From Clostridia bacterium (GTDB taxonomy: Bacteria > Bacillota > Clostridia > UBA1381): a DNA stretch of 8,444 bases. A model generated the notes under the pieces. That model ran no database searches, was not told the DNA's origin, and saw only the letters and a program-made list of their open reading frames with translations. The stretch covers positions 1-8,444 of the forward strand of contig JAFXBO010000100.1 in NCBI GenBank assembly GCA_017521775.1. The letters are read 5' to 3'. Of this stretch, positions 1-5,866 are shown one piece after another (the first letter of the stretch is position 1; each line of letters opens with the position of its first letter). The position numbers were made by a program, and so were the translations under genes.

Positions 1-1
1 C

Positions 2-2191
2 TTTTTGTTCATGTGCTTGTTTGTTGTTTTGATTGCTTGTGTTGGAATTGGTGCAGGAATGTATGCTGCAGTTGTTCAGGAAATTGAGGGAATGAACATA
101 CAGGAGCTTGCATTGGCGCGTTCTTCAATTGTTTATTATACAGATGAAAACGGAAATTCTGTTGAAGCAGAGTTTTTATCAAATGACGGAAATTGTATTT
201 GGGTTGAGTCATCAGAAATATCTGATGTAATGAAAAATGCAATTGTTGCGATAGAGGACGAGCGTTTTTACAGACACGGTGGCGTGGATTTTAAAAGAAC
301 TGCAGGTGCAGTTTTCGGATATATAAGAGAAAAGCTTGGAGGTTCGTATGCAAGCTATGGAGGCAGTACAATAACACAACAGGTTATTAAAAACATAACC
401 TCTGAAAAGGATAGAACTGCTACAAGAAAAATCAAGGAAATGATGAGAGCAGTTGCATTGGAAAAGCAACTTTCAAAGGATGAAATTTTAACAGTCTATT
501 TAAATGTAATATTCCTTTCAAATAATTGCTATGGAGTTGAAGCAGCATCCAACAGGTACTTTGGAAAAAGTGCATCGGAGCTTAGCTTGACAGAGGCAGC
601 CCTGATTGCAGGAATAACTCAAAGACCATCATATTATAATCCTTTAAGAAATCCTGAGAATGCATTGCAGAAGAGAAATACAGTTCTTTTAAAAATGTAT
701 GAAACAGAAAAAATAACAAAGGAAGAATATGACGAGGCAGTGGCAAGTGATTTGGGAATTCACGAGTCAAGATTTGACGATATAGATAATGTATATTCAT
801 ATTTTGTTGATACAGTTATAAATGAAATAATTTCTGACTTGCAAACAGAAAAAGGATATACAGAAAGCTTTGCAACCCAACAGGTGTTTGGTGGTGGCTT
901 GAAGATATACACAACTATGGATAAAAACATTCAGGATGCAATGGAAGAGGTTTTTGAAAATTCAAATAACTTCCCTCAGGGTGCATCAAAGGCTCAGGCA
1001 GCCATGGTAATAATTGAGCCGAGAAGTGGAGAGATTAAGGGCGTAATTGGTGGAAAGGGTACAAAAACTGATAGCCGTGGATTAAACAGAGCAACACAGA
1101 CAAGAAGACAACCCGGCTCATCAATAAAACCGTTATCGGTGTATGCGCCTGCTATTGACAAAAAGGTGCTTAATCCATCCACAATACTTGTTGATGAACC
1201 AATAACAATAAAAGACTGGTCGCCTAAGAATTCATATAAAGGATTTAAGGGAAAACTGACAGTTAAAAAAGCTGTTGAAATTTCTGCAAACATCCCGTCA
1301 ATCAAGGCTTTGCAGAAGCTTGGAACAGGAACAAGCTTTGATTATGTCAAGAACAAGTTCAAATTGGGTGTAGTGGATGCTGATAAGGATTTGAGCCCAT
1401 TGGCACTTGGTGGTCTTACAAACGGAGTAACTGTTAAGGAAATGGCAGCAGCATATTCTGTTTTTGCAAATGGTGGGTATTACTACACTCCTCACACTTA
1501 CACTAAGGTTCTTGATAGCTCAAATAGAGTATTGCTGGAGAAAAAGGTAGAAAAAATACAAGCTGTTGGTGCCGATACTGCCTATATTATGTCACAAATG
1601 CTTTATGGCGTTGTTAATTCTAGTTCGGGAACTGGAAAGTTAGCAAGACTAGGAAGTGATATGGCAGTTTATGGAAAAACAGGAACAACAAATAACGACT
1701 ATGATAAATGGTTTGTTGGATATACACCTTATTATACAGGAGCTGTCTGGTTTGGGTTTGACCAACAAAAGTCCATAAGAAGTGCAGGAGTATATAATAA
1801 TATATCTGCAAAGCTATGGAGTGAAACTATGAAGAAGGTCCACGAGGGACTTGATGAGGCAGAGATAGATGCACCTGATAATCTGGTGACATCATATGTA
1901 TGTAATATAACAGGCTTGCTTGCATCATCAAGCTGTAGTGGAACATCTGAATATTTCCTTAGCGGAACTCAACCAAAGAAATATTGCGCTGGTGAGCATT
2001 TTGATGAAGAGGAAGAGGTTACCGAAACCCCTCAGGAAGAGCCTGTAGAAATCCCTGGTGAAAATGCTCCGGAGGGAGAACAAACAACACCTGGGGAGGA
2101 ACAACAGGAGCCAATAGCTCCGATTGAGCCTGAAACATCAAGACCTGATGTTGAGATAAATACACCCGATGATGTGATTGTTATAGACTAA
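2..2191 (+). CDS. ponA: Class A penicillin-binding protein, PBP1A type (5' truncated)
   Basis: Bifunctional peptidoglycan synthase: it polymerises lipid II into glycan strands and cross-links the stem peptides outside the membrane. Residue numbers count from the TTG at position 5. The frame is open to the left edge, so the start and cytoplasmic tail are missing; residues 1-25 are the end of the membrane anchor. GT51 glycosyltransferase motifs are EDERFYRHGG (catalytic Glu84), GGSTITQQ (119-126), RKIKEMMRAVALE (second Glu145) and the YFGKSASELSLTEAALIAG block. The transpeptidase domain has SSIK (nucleophile Ser372, Lys375), SAN (427-429) and KTGTT (558-562). A Cys-containing region (C633, C644, C661) follows, then a Glu/Pro-rich acidic tail from about 667 to the end. 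All catalytic motifs are intact. The mgtE leader begins directly after the stop, with no terminator between. Family assignment is firm; the exact paralogue name is by convention. Confidence 0.95.
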   Translation, partial: FLFMCLFVVLIACVGIGAGMYAAVVQEIEGMNIQELALARSSIVYYTDENGNSVEAEFLSNDGNCIWVESSEISDVMKNAIVAIEDERFYRHGGVDFKRTAGAVFGYIREKLGGSYASYGGSTITQQVIKNITSEKDRTATRKIKEMMRAVALEKQLSKDEILTVYLNVIFLSNNCYGVEAASNRYFGKSASELSLTEAALIAGITQRPSYYNPLRNPENALQKRNTVLLKMYETEKITKEEYDEAVASDLGIHESRFDDIDNVYSYFVDTVINEIISDLQTEKGYTESFATQQVFGGGLKIYTTMDKNIQDAMEEVFENSNNFPQGASKAQAAMVIIEPRSGEIKGVIGGKGTKTDSRGLNRATQTRRQPGSSIKPLSVYAPAIDKKVLNPSTILVDEPITIKDWSPKNSYKGFKGKLTVKKAVEISANIPSIKALQKLGTGTSFDYVKNKFKLGVVDADKDLSPLALGGLTNGVTVKEMAAAYSVFANGGYYYTPHTYTKVLDSSNRVLLEKKVEKIQAVGADTAYIMSQMLYGVVNSSSGTGKLARLGSDMAVYGKTGTTNNDYDKWFVGYTPYYTGAVWFGFDQQKSIRSAGVYNNISAKLWSETMKKVHEGLDEAEIDAPDNLVTSYVCNITGLLASSSCSGTSEYFLSGTQPKKYCAGEHFDEEEEVTETPQEEPVEIPGENAPEGEQTTPGEEQQEPIAPIEPETSRPDVEINTPDDVIVID

Positions 2192-2226
2192 CTTATATAA
2201 ACTATTAATGACAAGGAGATGAGAAT

Positions 2227-2328
2227 ATGGATACCGGTAGTTGTAATTCTGGGACAATAGCACCTGACGGGCGATGGCAAAAAAATATATGGTTTTATGA
2301 TGCTTTGGTATTCATAAATCTTTATTAG
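2227..2328 (+). CDS. Candidate 33-aa leader peptide upstream of mgtE
   Basis: Short ORF starting MDTGSCNSGTIAPDGRW and ending in an aromatic, hydrophobic stretch (IWFYDALVFINLY). An ideal Shine-Dalgarno AAGGAG lies at 2213-2218, 8 bases before the ATG, better than the one for mgtE. It starts 35 bases after the penicillin-binding protein stop and ends 46 bases before mgtE. I do not recognise the peptide. Its codons overlay the RNA helices of the leader: Pro13-Asp14 are encoded at 2263-2268, exactly where the long helix begins, and the stop codon TAG (2326-2328) touches the start of that helix's 3' strand. This fits a regulatory leader peptide, but it could also be a chance ORF over a structured RNA. 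Only the strong ribosome binding site and its placement support translation. Confidence 0.42.
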   Translation: MDTGSCNSGTIAPDGRWQKNIWFYDALVFINLY

Positions 2329-2371
2329 TCATCAGCAAACCGTCCGAAAATAACATAGAGAGGATTGGTTT
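2236..2371 (+). promoter_or_regulatory. Structured mgtE leader RNA, candidate translational switch
   Basis: Pairing read directly from the sequence. Hairpin P1 joins GGT 2236-2238 with ACC 2262-2264 and GTTGT 2240-2244 with ACAAT 2254-2258. Helix P2 joins the unbroken strand GACGGGCGATGGC (2266-2278) with GTCATCAGCAAACCGTC (2328-2344): 13 pairs including one G-U, with bulges A2334 and AAA 2337-2339 on the 3' side. Inside P2 is hairpin P3, TTTATGA 2294-2300 with TCATAAA 2312-2318. P1 and P2 are one base apart and could stack. By eye it lacks the M-box landmarks and I do not recognise the class. That it controls mgtE is inferred from position and from the competing pairing described in the next entry. 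Confidence 0.5.
2337..2371 (+). promoter_or_regulatory. Competing helix that would sequester the mgtE ribosome binding site
   Basis: AAACCGTCC (2337-2345) can pair with GGATTGGTTT (2362-2371): nine pairs including one G-U, with U2366 bulged and a 16-base loop. The 3' arm contains the GGA of the mgtE Shine-Dalgarno sequence AGAGAGGA (2357-2364), which lies 10 bases before the GTG start. The 5' arm reuses bases 2340-2344 of helix P2, so the two folds exclude each other: P2 leaves the ribosome binding site free and this helix hides it. The U-run partly lies in the stem and only two Us follow, so translational control fits better than termination. The pairings are seen in the sequence; switching is inferred. 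Confidence 0.45.
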
Positions 2372-2374
2372 TTA

Positions 2375-3751
2375 GTGGAAGAAAAGGAAAACGTAATTGA
2401 AGAAATAAAAGAACTTCTGAATAACAGAAAATATCACGAATTAAAAGATATTTTAGATAATATTGAACCTGCCGATGTGGCGATCGTATTTGAGGAATTT
2501 CCTGATAAGAGCTTGCCTATTCTGTTTAGAATATTAAGCAAGGAACACGCTGCAGAGGTGTTTGTCGAGCTTGATTCTGATATGCAGGAATTGTTAATCA
2601 GTGGATTTAGTGATTATGAGCTGAAAGAAGTGTTGGAGGAGCTATATCTTGATGATACTGTTGATATTATCGAGGAAATGCCTGCAAATGTTGTCAAAAG
2701 AATTTTAAGACATTCGGCTCAGGATGTAAGAGAAAGCATTAATGAAATATTAAAATATCCTAAATACAGTGCAGGCTCTATGATGACAATAGAGCTTGTG
2801 GACTTGAAAAAAGATATGACTGTTGAGGATGCGTTTATGCGCATCAGGAGGACAGGAGTAGATAAGGAAACAATTTATACCTGTTATGTTACCGATGAAA
2901 ACAGAATTTTGTTGGGACTTGTATCAGTCAAGGATTTGTTGCTTGCTGAACAAAATGAGATAATAGGGGATATTATGGAGCAGAACATAATATATGTTAA
3001 TACTCTTGATGACCAGGAGTACGCTGCTCAGACCTTTGAAAAATATGACCTTTTGGCTTTGCCTGTTGTTGATAAGGAAAACAGATTAGTCGGAATTATC
3101 ACTGTCGATGACGCTATTGATGTCTTGCAGGAAGAGGCAACAGAGGATATTGAAAAGATGGTGGCTATCACACCTACAGATAAGCCATATATGAAGACCG
3201 GGGTAATAGAAACATTTAAAAAGAGAATACCTTGGCTTTTGTTGTTGATGATTTTATCAACACTTACAAGTGGTATAATAAGTATGTTTGAGGAGTCATT
3301 GTCTGTGTGTGTGGTGCTTACTGCATTTATTCCACTGCTGATGGGAACAGGAGGAAACTCAGGAGGACAATCCTCGGCCACGATTATTCGTAGTATGTCA
3401 CTTGGTGATGTAGAAATGAGTGATATACTAAAGGTAATCTGGAAAGAGATAAGAGTTGCATTTATATGTGGAATTGTTTTAGCAGTTGCTAATTTTGCCA
3501 AAATGATGATATTAGACAGTGCAAATATCGTGGCAAACGGATATAGCCCTGCTTTGATTGCAGCAGTGGTCAGTCTTTCACTTTTGGTTACTGTTGTGTT
3601 TGCAAAGCTGATTGGTTGTGTATTGCCTATGCTTGCAAAGAAAATAGGCTTTGACCCTGCAGTTATGGCAAGTCCGTTGATTACGACTATTGTTGATGCT
3701 ATTTCATTAATGGTATTTTTTAATATAGCAGTTATGATTTTAAAGATTTAA
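2375..3751 (+). CDS. mgtE: Magnesium transporter MgtE
   Basis: Mg2+-gated magnesium channel/transporter of the inner membrane, normally a homodimer. The 458 residues match the family (about 450). Order: an acidic helical MgtE_N domain (about 1-130); a pair of CBS domains (about 132-255, with YSAGSMMT at its start and LPVVDKENRLVGIITVDD in the second); a connecting helix; and five membrane segments from about 285. The pore signature PLLMGTGGNSGGQSSATIIRS (320-340) is intact. The C-terminal motif DPAVMASPLITTIVD is also intact; by my memory-based alignment its last Asp441 corresponds to pore residue Asp432 of the Thermus protein. The GTG start is chosen because AGAGAGGA lies 10 bases upstream and the next in-frame Met is residue 70. 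The stop lies 24 bases before pgsA. Regulation probably acts through the structured leader. Confidence 0.95.
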   Translation: MEEKENVIEEIKELLNNRKYHELKDILDNIEPADVAIVFEEFPDKSLPILFRILSKEHAAEVFVELDSDMQELLISGFSDYELKEVLEELYLDDTVDIIEEMPANVVKRILRHSAQDVRESINEILKYPKYSAGSMMTIELVDLKKDMTVEDAFMRIRRTGVDKETIYTCYVTDENRILLGLVSVKDLLLAEQNEIIGDIMEQNIIYVNTLDDQEYAAQTFEKYDLLALPVVDKENRLVGIITVDDAIDVLQEEATEDIEKMVAITPTDKPYMKTGVIETFKKRIPWLLLLMILSTLTSGIISMFEESLSVCVVLTAFIPLLMGTGGNSGGQSSATIIRSMSLGDVEMSDILKVIWKEIRVAFICGIVLAVANFAKMMILDSANIVANGYSPALIAAVVSLSLLVTVVFAKLIGCVLPMLAKKIGFDPAVMASPLITTIVDAISLMVFFNIAVMILKI

Positions 3752-3775
3752 ACAAAAGACAGAAAGGAATTTATT

Positions 3776-4324
3776 ATGAATACTGCAAACAAAATTACTA
3801 TTTTAAGAATTATTTTAGTACCAATTTTTATGGCTTTGATGCTGATTGGTAATGATGCCGCGAGAATGTGGGCACTGGCAATATTTATTATAGCATCCAT
3901 CTCTGACTGGCTTGATGGTTATATTGCAAGGAACTACAATCAGGTGTCAAATTTTGGTAAGTTTATGGACCCATTGGCAGATAAGATTTTGACAACTGCA
4001 GCATTTATGGCATTGATGGAAATCGGCAGATTATGGTTTGGCTCTGTTGCGATTATGCTTATTTTGACAAGAGAGTTTATGGTTGCAGGCTTGAGAATGA
4101 ATGCAAGCACAAATGGAACAGTAATCGCTGCAAGTATGTTTGGAAAGGTTAAAACAGTTGTGCAAATGATTGCAATTATAGCATCAATTGCTCTTACTCA
4201 TTCTGTTTTCCCTCAGGAAACATCAATCCTTATGACAAATATCTTTGTGTGGGCATCAACAGTTGTGACAGTTGTTTCAGGAATTGATTATCTCTGGAAG
4301 AACAGACAGGTATTTTTGAAATGA
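3776..4324 (+). CDS. pgsA: CDP-diacylglycerol--glycerol-3-phosphate 3-phosphatidyltransferase
   Basis: Integral membrane enzyme that transfers a phosphatidyl group from CDP-diacylglycerol to glycerol 3-phosphate, making phosphatidylglycerophosphate, the committed step to phosphatidylglycerol and cardiolipin. At 182 residues it has normal length. The full CDP-alcohol phosphotransferase signature is present: D44-x2-D47-G48-x2-A51-R52-x8-G61-x3-D65-x3-D69, where the aspartates bind the divalent metals used in catalysis. Several hydrophobic segments surround it (about 8-23, 30-42, 72-98, 125-140, 153-170). The ATG follows AAAGGA (3763-3768) with a 7-base spacer. It lies 24 bases after mgtE and overlaps ttcA by 4 bases (ATGA), so co-translation with ttcA is likely. 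The family also holds other CDP-alcohol transferases such as cardiolipin synthase, but length and sequence style favour PgsA. Confidence 0.93.
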   Translation: MNTANKITILRIILVPIFMALMLIGNDAARMWALAIFIIASISDWLDGYIARNYNQVSNFGKFMDPLADKILTTAAFMALMEIGRLWFGSVAIMLILTREFMVAGLRMNASTNGTVIAASMFGKVKTVVQMIAIIASIALTHSVFPQETSILMTNIFVWASTVVTVVSGIDYLWKNRQVFLK

Positions 4325-5034
4325 AGAGAATAACAAGTTGTGTCAGAAAAGCAGTTGAAACTTATGATATGATACAGGGAGGGGACAAGGTTGCTGTCGG
4401 AATATCCGGTGGAAAGGATAGCCTTGTTCTTCTTGGTGCTTTGGCAAATTTATCGAGATATTATCCAAAAAAGTTCTCAGTTGTAGGCCTTACACTTGAT
4501 ATGGGCTATGACGAGGACTATTCAAAAATAAAAGAATATTGCAATAATTTCGGAGTAGAGCACCTTGTTAAAAAAACTAATATAAAAGAGGTTATATTTG
4601 ATTATCGTAAAGAGGAAAACCCTTGTTCGTTGTGTGCCAAAATGAGAAGAGGTGCATTAAATGACTTTGCGATTGAGAATGGTTGCAACAGAGTGGCTTT
4701 GGGACATCATAATGATGATGTTTTAGAGACATTTATGCTGAGTCTTTTGTATGAGGGAAGAATTAATTGCTTTTCACCTGTTACGTATTTGGACAGAACG
4801 GGGATTTATTCGATAAGGCCATTGATATATGTTAAGGAAAGAGATATTAAGGGCGTTGTGAATAGATGCAATGTTCCTGTTTTAAAAAGCTCCTGCCCTG
4901 TTGACGGAGTCACAAAAAGACAAGAGATTAAGGAGATTATAAGAAATCTTGATAAAACGGTTAATCCCGGGATGAAACAGAGGATATTTACTGCTATTGC
5001 TAATAGTGAGATACCAGGATGGCAAAAGCAGTGA
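4321..5034 (+). CDS. ttcA: TtcA-family tRNA 2-thiocytidine biosynthesis protein
   Basis: Cytoplasmic ATP-dependent tRNA thiolase of the PP-loop superfamily. TtcA of E. coli makes 2-thiocytidine at tRNA position 32 using an iron-sulfur cluster. The PP-loop SGGKDS lies at 29-34. CSLC gives Cys102 and Cys105, and SSCPVDG gives Cys192, matching the CxxC plus distant Cys that hold the cluster in TtcA. ALGHHNDD (126-133) is the second nucleotide-binding block. The 237 residues are somewhat shorter than the E. coli enzyme (about 310), as is common in Firmicutes homologues. The start overlaps the pgsA stop (ATGA) and has only a weak GACAGG upstream, so translation is probably coupled. The last codons lie inside the left arm of an inverted repeat (5023-5070), so the terminal QKQ may come from an inserted element. 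The exact tRNA target is not proven by sequence. Confidence 0.88.
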   Translation: MKRITSCVRKAVETYDMIQGGDKVAVGISGGKDSLVLLGALANLSRYYPKKFSVVGLTLDMGYDEDYSKIKEYCNNFGVEHLVKKTNIKEVIFDYRKEENPCSLCAKMRRGALNDFAIENGCNRVALGHHNDDVLETFMLSLLYEGRINCFSPVTYLDRTGIYSIRPLIYVKERDIKGVVNRCNVPVLKSSCPVDGVTKRQEIKEIIRNLDKTVNPGMKQRIFTAIANSEIPGWQKQ

Positions 5035-5166
5035 AACGCTGCCGGTGGCAGAAAAAGTGAGCTGCTTTTGGTTCGGTTTCACAGAGCAGTGCGATTTGAT
5101 GAGCAATACGACAATGAAACCAGCGGGGAAAATAGTGGGAATCGCTCGCTGTGTTTTAAAATGTAT

Positions 5167-5190
5167 GTACTTTTGAATGACCAAAAGTAC
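5167..5190. repeat. Perfect 9-bp inverted repeat (hairpin A)
   Basis: GTACTTTTG (5167-5175) is followed by loop AATGAC and CAAAAGTAC (5182-5190), a perfect 9-bp stem. No T-run follows on either strand, so it is not an ordinary terminator. It is one module of the structured intergenic element. Confidence 0.8.
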
Positions 5191-5199
5191 GAAAAGTCA

Positions 5200-5223
5200 T
5201 TTAAGAGGGGGCACCCTCTTAAA
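5200..5223. repeat. Perfect 10-bp inverted repeat (hairpin B)
   Basis: TTTAAGAGGG (5200-5209) is followed by loop GGCA and CCCTCTTAAA (5214-5223), a perfect 10-bp stem with a GC-rich top. On the plus strand it is followed by As, and on the minus strand TTTT comes only after a 4-base gap, so neither side is a classic terminator. It sits 9 bases after hairpin A. Confidence 0.8.
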
Positions 5224-5340
5224 AAACACCCCTATAGATAAAAGGCCCGCACGCTAAAGGTGCTCCAAAAGCCTTTCCCAACCGAGATGCACTACAAAAA
5301 AGGGAACAGCATAAATGCTGCTAATGAATTTTATGTAAGA

Positions 5341-5368
5341 AAAAAGACTGCCGTGTGGCAGTCTTTTT
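5341..5368. terminator. Bidirectional Rho-independent terminator
   Basis: AAAAAGACTGCC (5341-5352) pairs perfectly with GGCAGTCTTTTT (5357-5368) around the loop GTGT. Each strand reads as a GC-containing stem flanked by an A-run and a T-run, so it can end transcription from both sides. It lies 2 bases beyond the stop codon of the cytoplasmic cyclophilin gene on the minus strand, and it also closes the plus-strand ttcA transcript. Confidence 0.92.
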
Positions 5369-5370
5369 AT

Positions 5371-5847
5371 TTAACCTAATCTTATTGATTCAATAATTTG
5401 TGGCTCTCTCGGGCAATCCTGAAAATCTGTATCAACGCTTGCGATTTTATCAACTATTTCAATACCCTCGGTAATTTTTCCGAATGCAGCATATTGACCG
5501 TCAAGATGCGGAGAATCCTTATGCATAATAAAGAATTGGCTTGATGCACTGTTTGGAAATGATGTTCTTGCCATTGAAAGAACCCCTCTTGTGTGCTTTA
5601 AGTTATTTGTAAAACCATTTCTTGTAAACTCGCCCTTGATTGATTCTGCTTCTTTGTGGTTTCCTTTTTCATCAAAGCCACCACCCTGAATCATAAAATC
5701 CTTAATAACTCTGTGGAAAATCAATCCGTCAAAGAATTTATTGTTAACAAGCTCAATAAAGTTTGCAACAGTGATAGGTGCAGTTTCAGGATAAAGCTCT
5801 GCTTTCATAACATCGCCATTTTTCATTGTAATTATAATATCGCTCAT
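5371..5847 (-). CDS. ppiB: Cytoplasmic cyclophilin-type peptidyl-prolyl cis-trans isomerase
   Basis: Folding catalyst that isomerises Xaa-Pro peptide bonds. The 158 residues form a single cyclophilin domain with no signal peptide. Active-site segments are intact: FHRVIKDFMIQGG (Arg46, Phe51, Gln54), SMAR (91-94), SQFF (103-106) and HLDGQYAAFG (114-123). Tyr119 stands where human cyclophilin A has a His, which is common in bacteria. The ATG at 5847 is chosen because AAAGGA lies about 8 bases upstream; an upstream in-frame TTG at 5874 would overlap the previous gene and lacks such support. It lies 19 bases after the lipoprotein cyclophilin stop, with which it is closely similar, so it is probably the last gene of a gyrA-cyclophilin-cyclophilin transcript ending at the terminator just beyond. 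Confidence 0.94.
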   Translation of the reverse strand: MSDIIITMKNGDVMKAELYPETAPITVANFIELVNNKFFDGLIFHRVIKDFMIQGGGFDEKGNHKEAESIKGEFTRNGFTNNLKHTRGVLSMARTSFPNSASSQFFIMHKDSPHLDGQYAAFGKITEGIEIVDKIASVDTDFQDCPREPQIIESIRLG

Positions 5848-5866
5848 AATATATTCCTTTCTGTTA

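Larger units (their letters stand above)
5023..5320. repeat. Hairpin-rich intergenic element, probable dispersed structured repeat
   Basis: The stretch between ttcA and the terminator has no convincing gene. It is a chain of inverted repeats: CAAAAGCAG 5023-5031 with CTGCTTTTG 5062-5070, enclosing CTGCC 5039-5043 with GGCAG 5047-5051; an alternative GTGAAAC 5031-5037 with GTTTCAC 5076-5082; perfect hairpins at 5167-5190 and 5200-5223; AAAGGC 5241-5246 with GCCTTT 5271-5276, enclosing GCAC 5249-5252 and GTGC 5260-5263; and CAGCA 5307-5311 with TGCTG 5316-5320. CAAAAG or its complement CTTTTG recurs at 5023, 5065, 5170, 5182 and 5266. It looks richer in G+C than the genes around it. The left arm enters the ttcA 3' end. 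The repeat-family interpretation is inferred, since no second copy is in the window; a non-coding RNA is the alternative. Confidence 0.45.

Noticed and set aside
2170..2215. Possible promoter TTGTTA...TATAAA between the penicillin-binding protein gene and mgtE
   Set aside because: The spacing between these hexamers (about 12 bases) is wrong for a sigma-A promoter, and AT-rich DNA gives many such matches by chance.
2192..2374. M-box (ykoK) magnesium riboswitch upstream of mgtE
   Set aside because: This was the expected element for this gene, but I could not find its conserved landmarks (such as the GTTAGGTGAGGCT-like 5' segment and the GACGCCAATGGGT-like segment). The leader is also short for that class.
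3028..3501. 157-aa minus-strand reading frame
   Set aside because: It lies wholly inside mgtE, whose frame shows full domain motifs; it is a shadow frame.
5099..5176. 25-codon plus-strand ORF starting MSNTTMKPAGK
   Set aside because: It has no good ribosome binding site and its stop falls in the hairpin at 5167-5190. It is more likely a chance frame within the repeat.
4882..5184. 100-aa reading frame on the minus strand
   Set aside because: It overlaps the 3' third of the well-supported ttcA on the opposite strand, runs through the inverted repeats and shows no recognisable domain. It is probably a spurious frame in a repeat.
5200..5230. Hairpin B as a ttcA terminator
   Set aside because: The stem is strong, but it is followed by As on the plus strand. 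The hairpin at 5341-5368 has the proper T-run.
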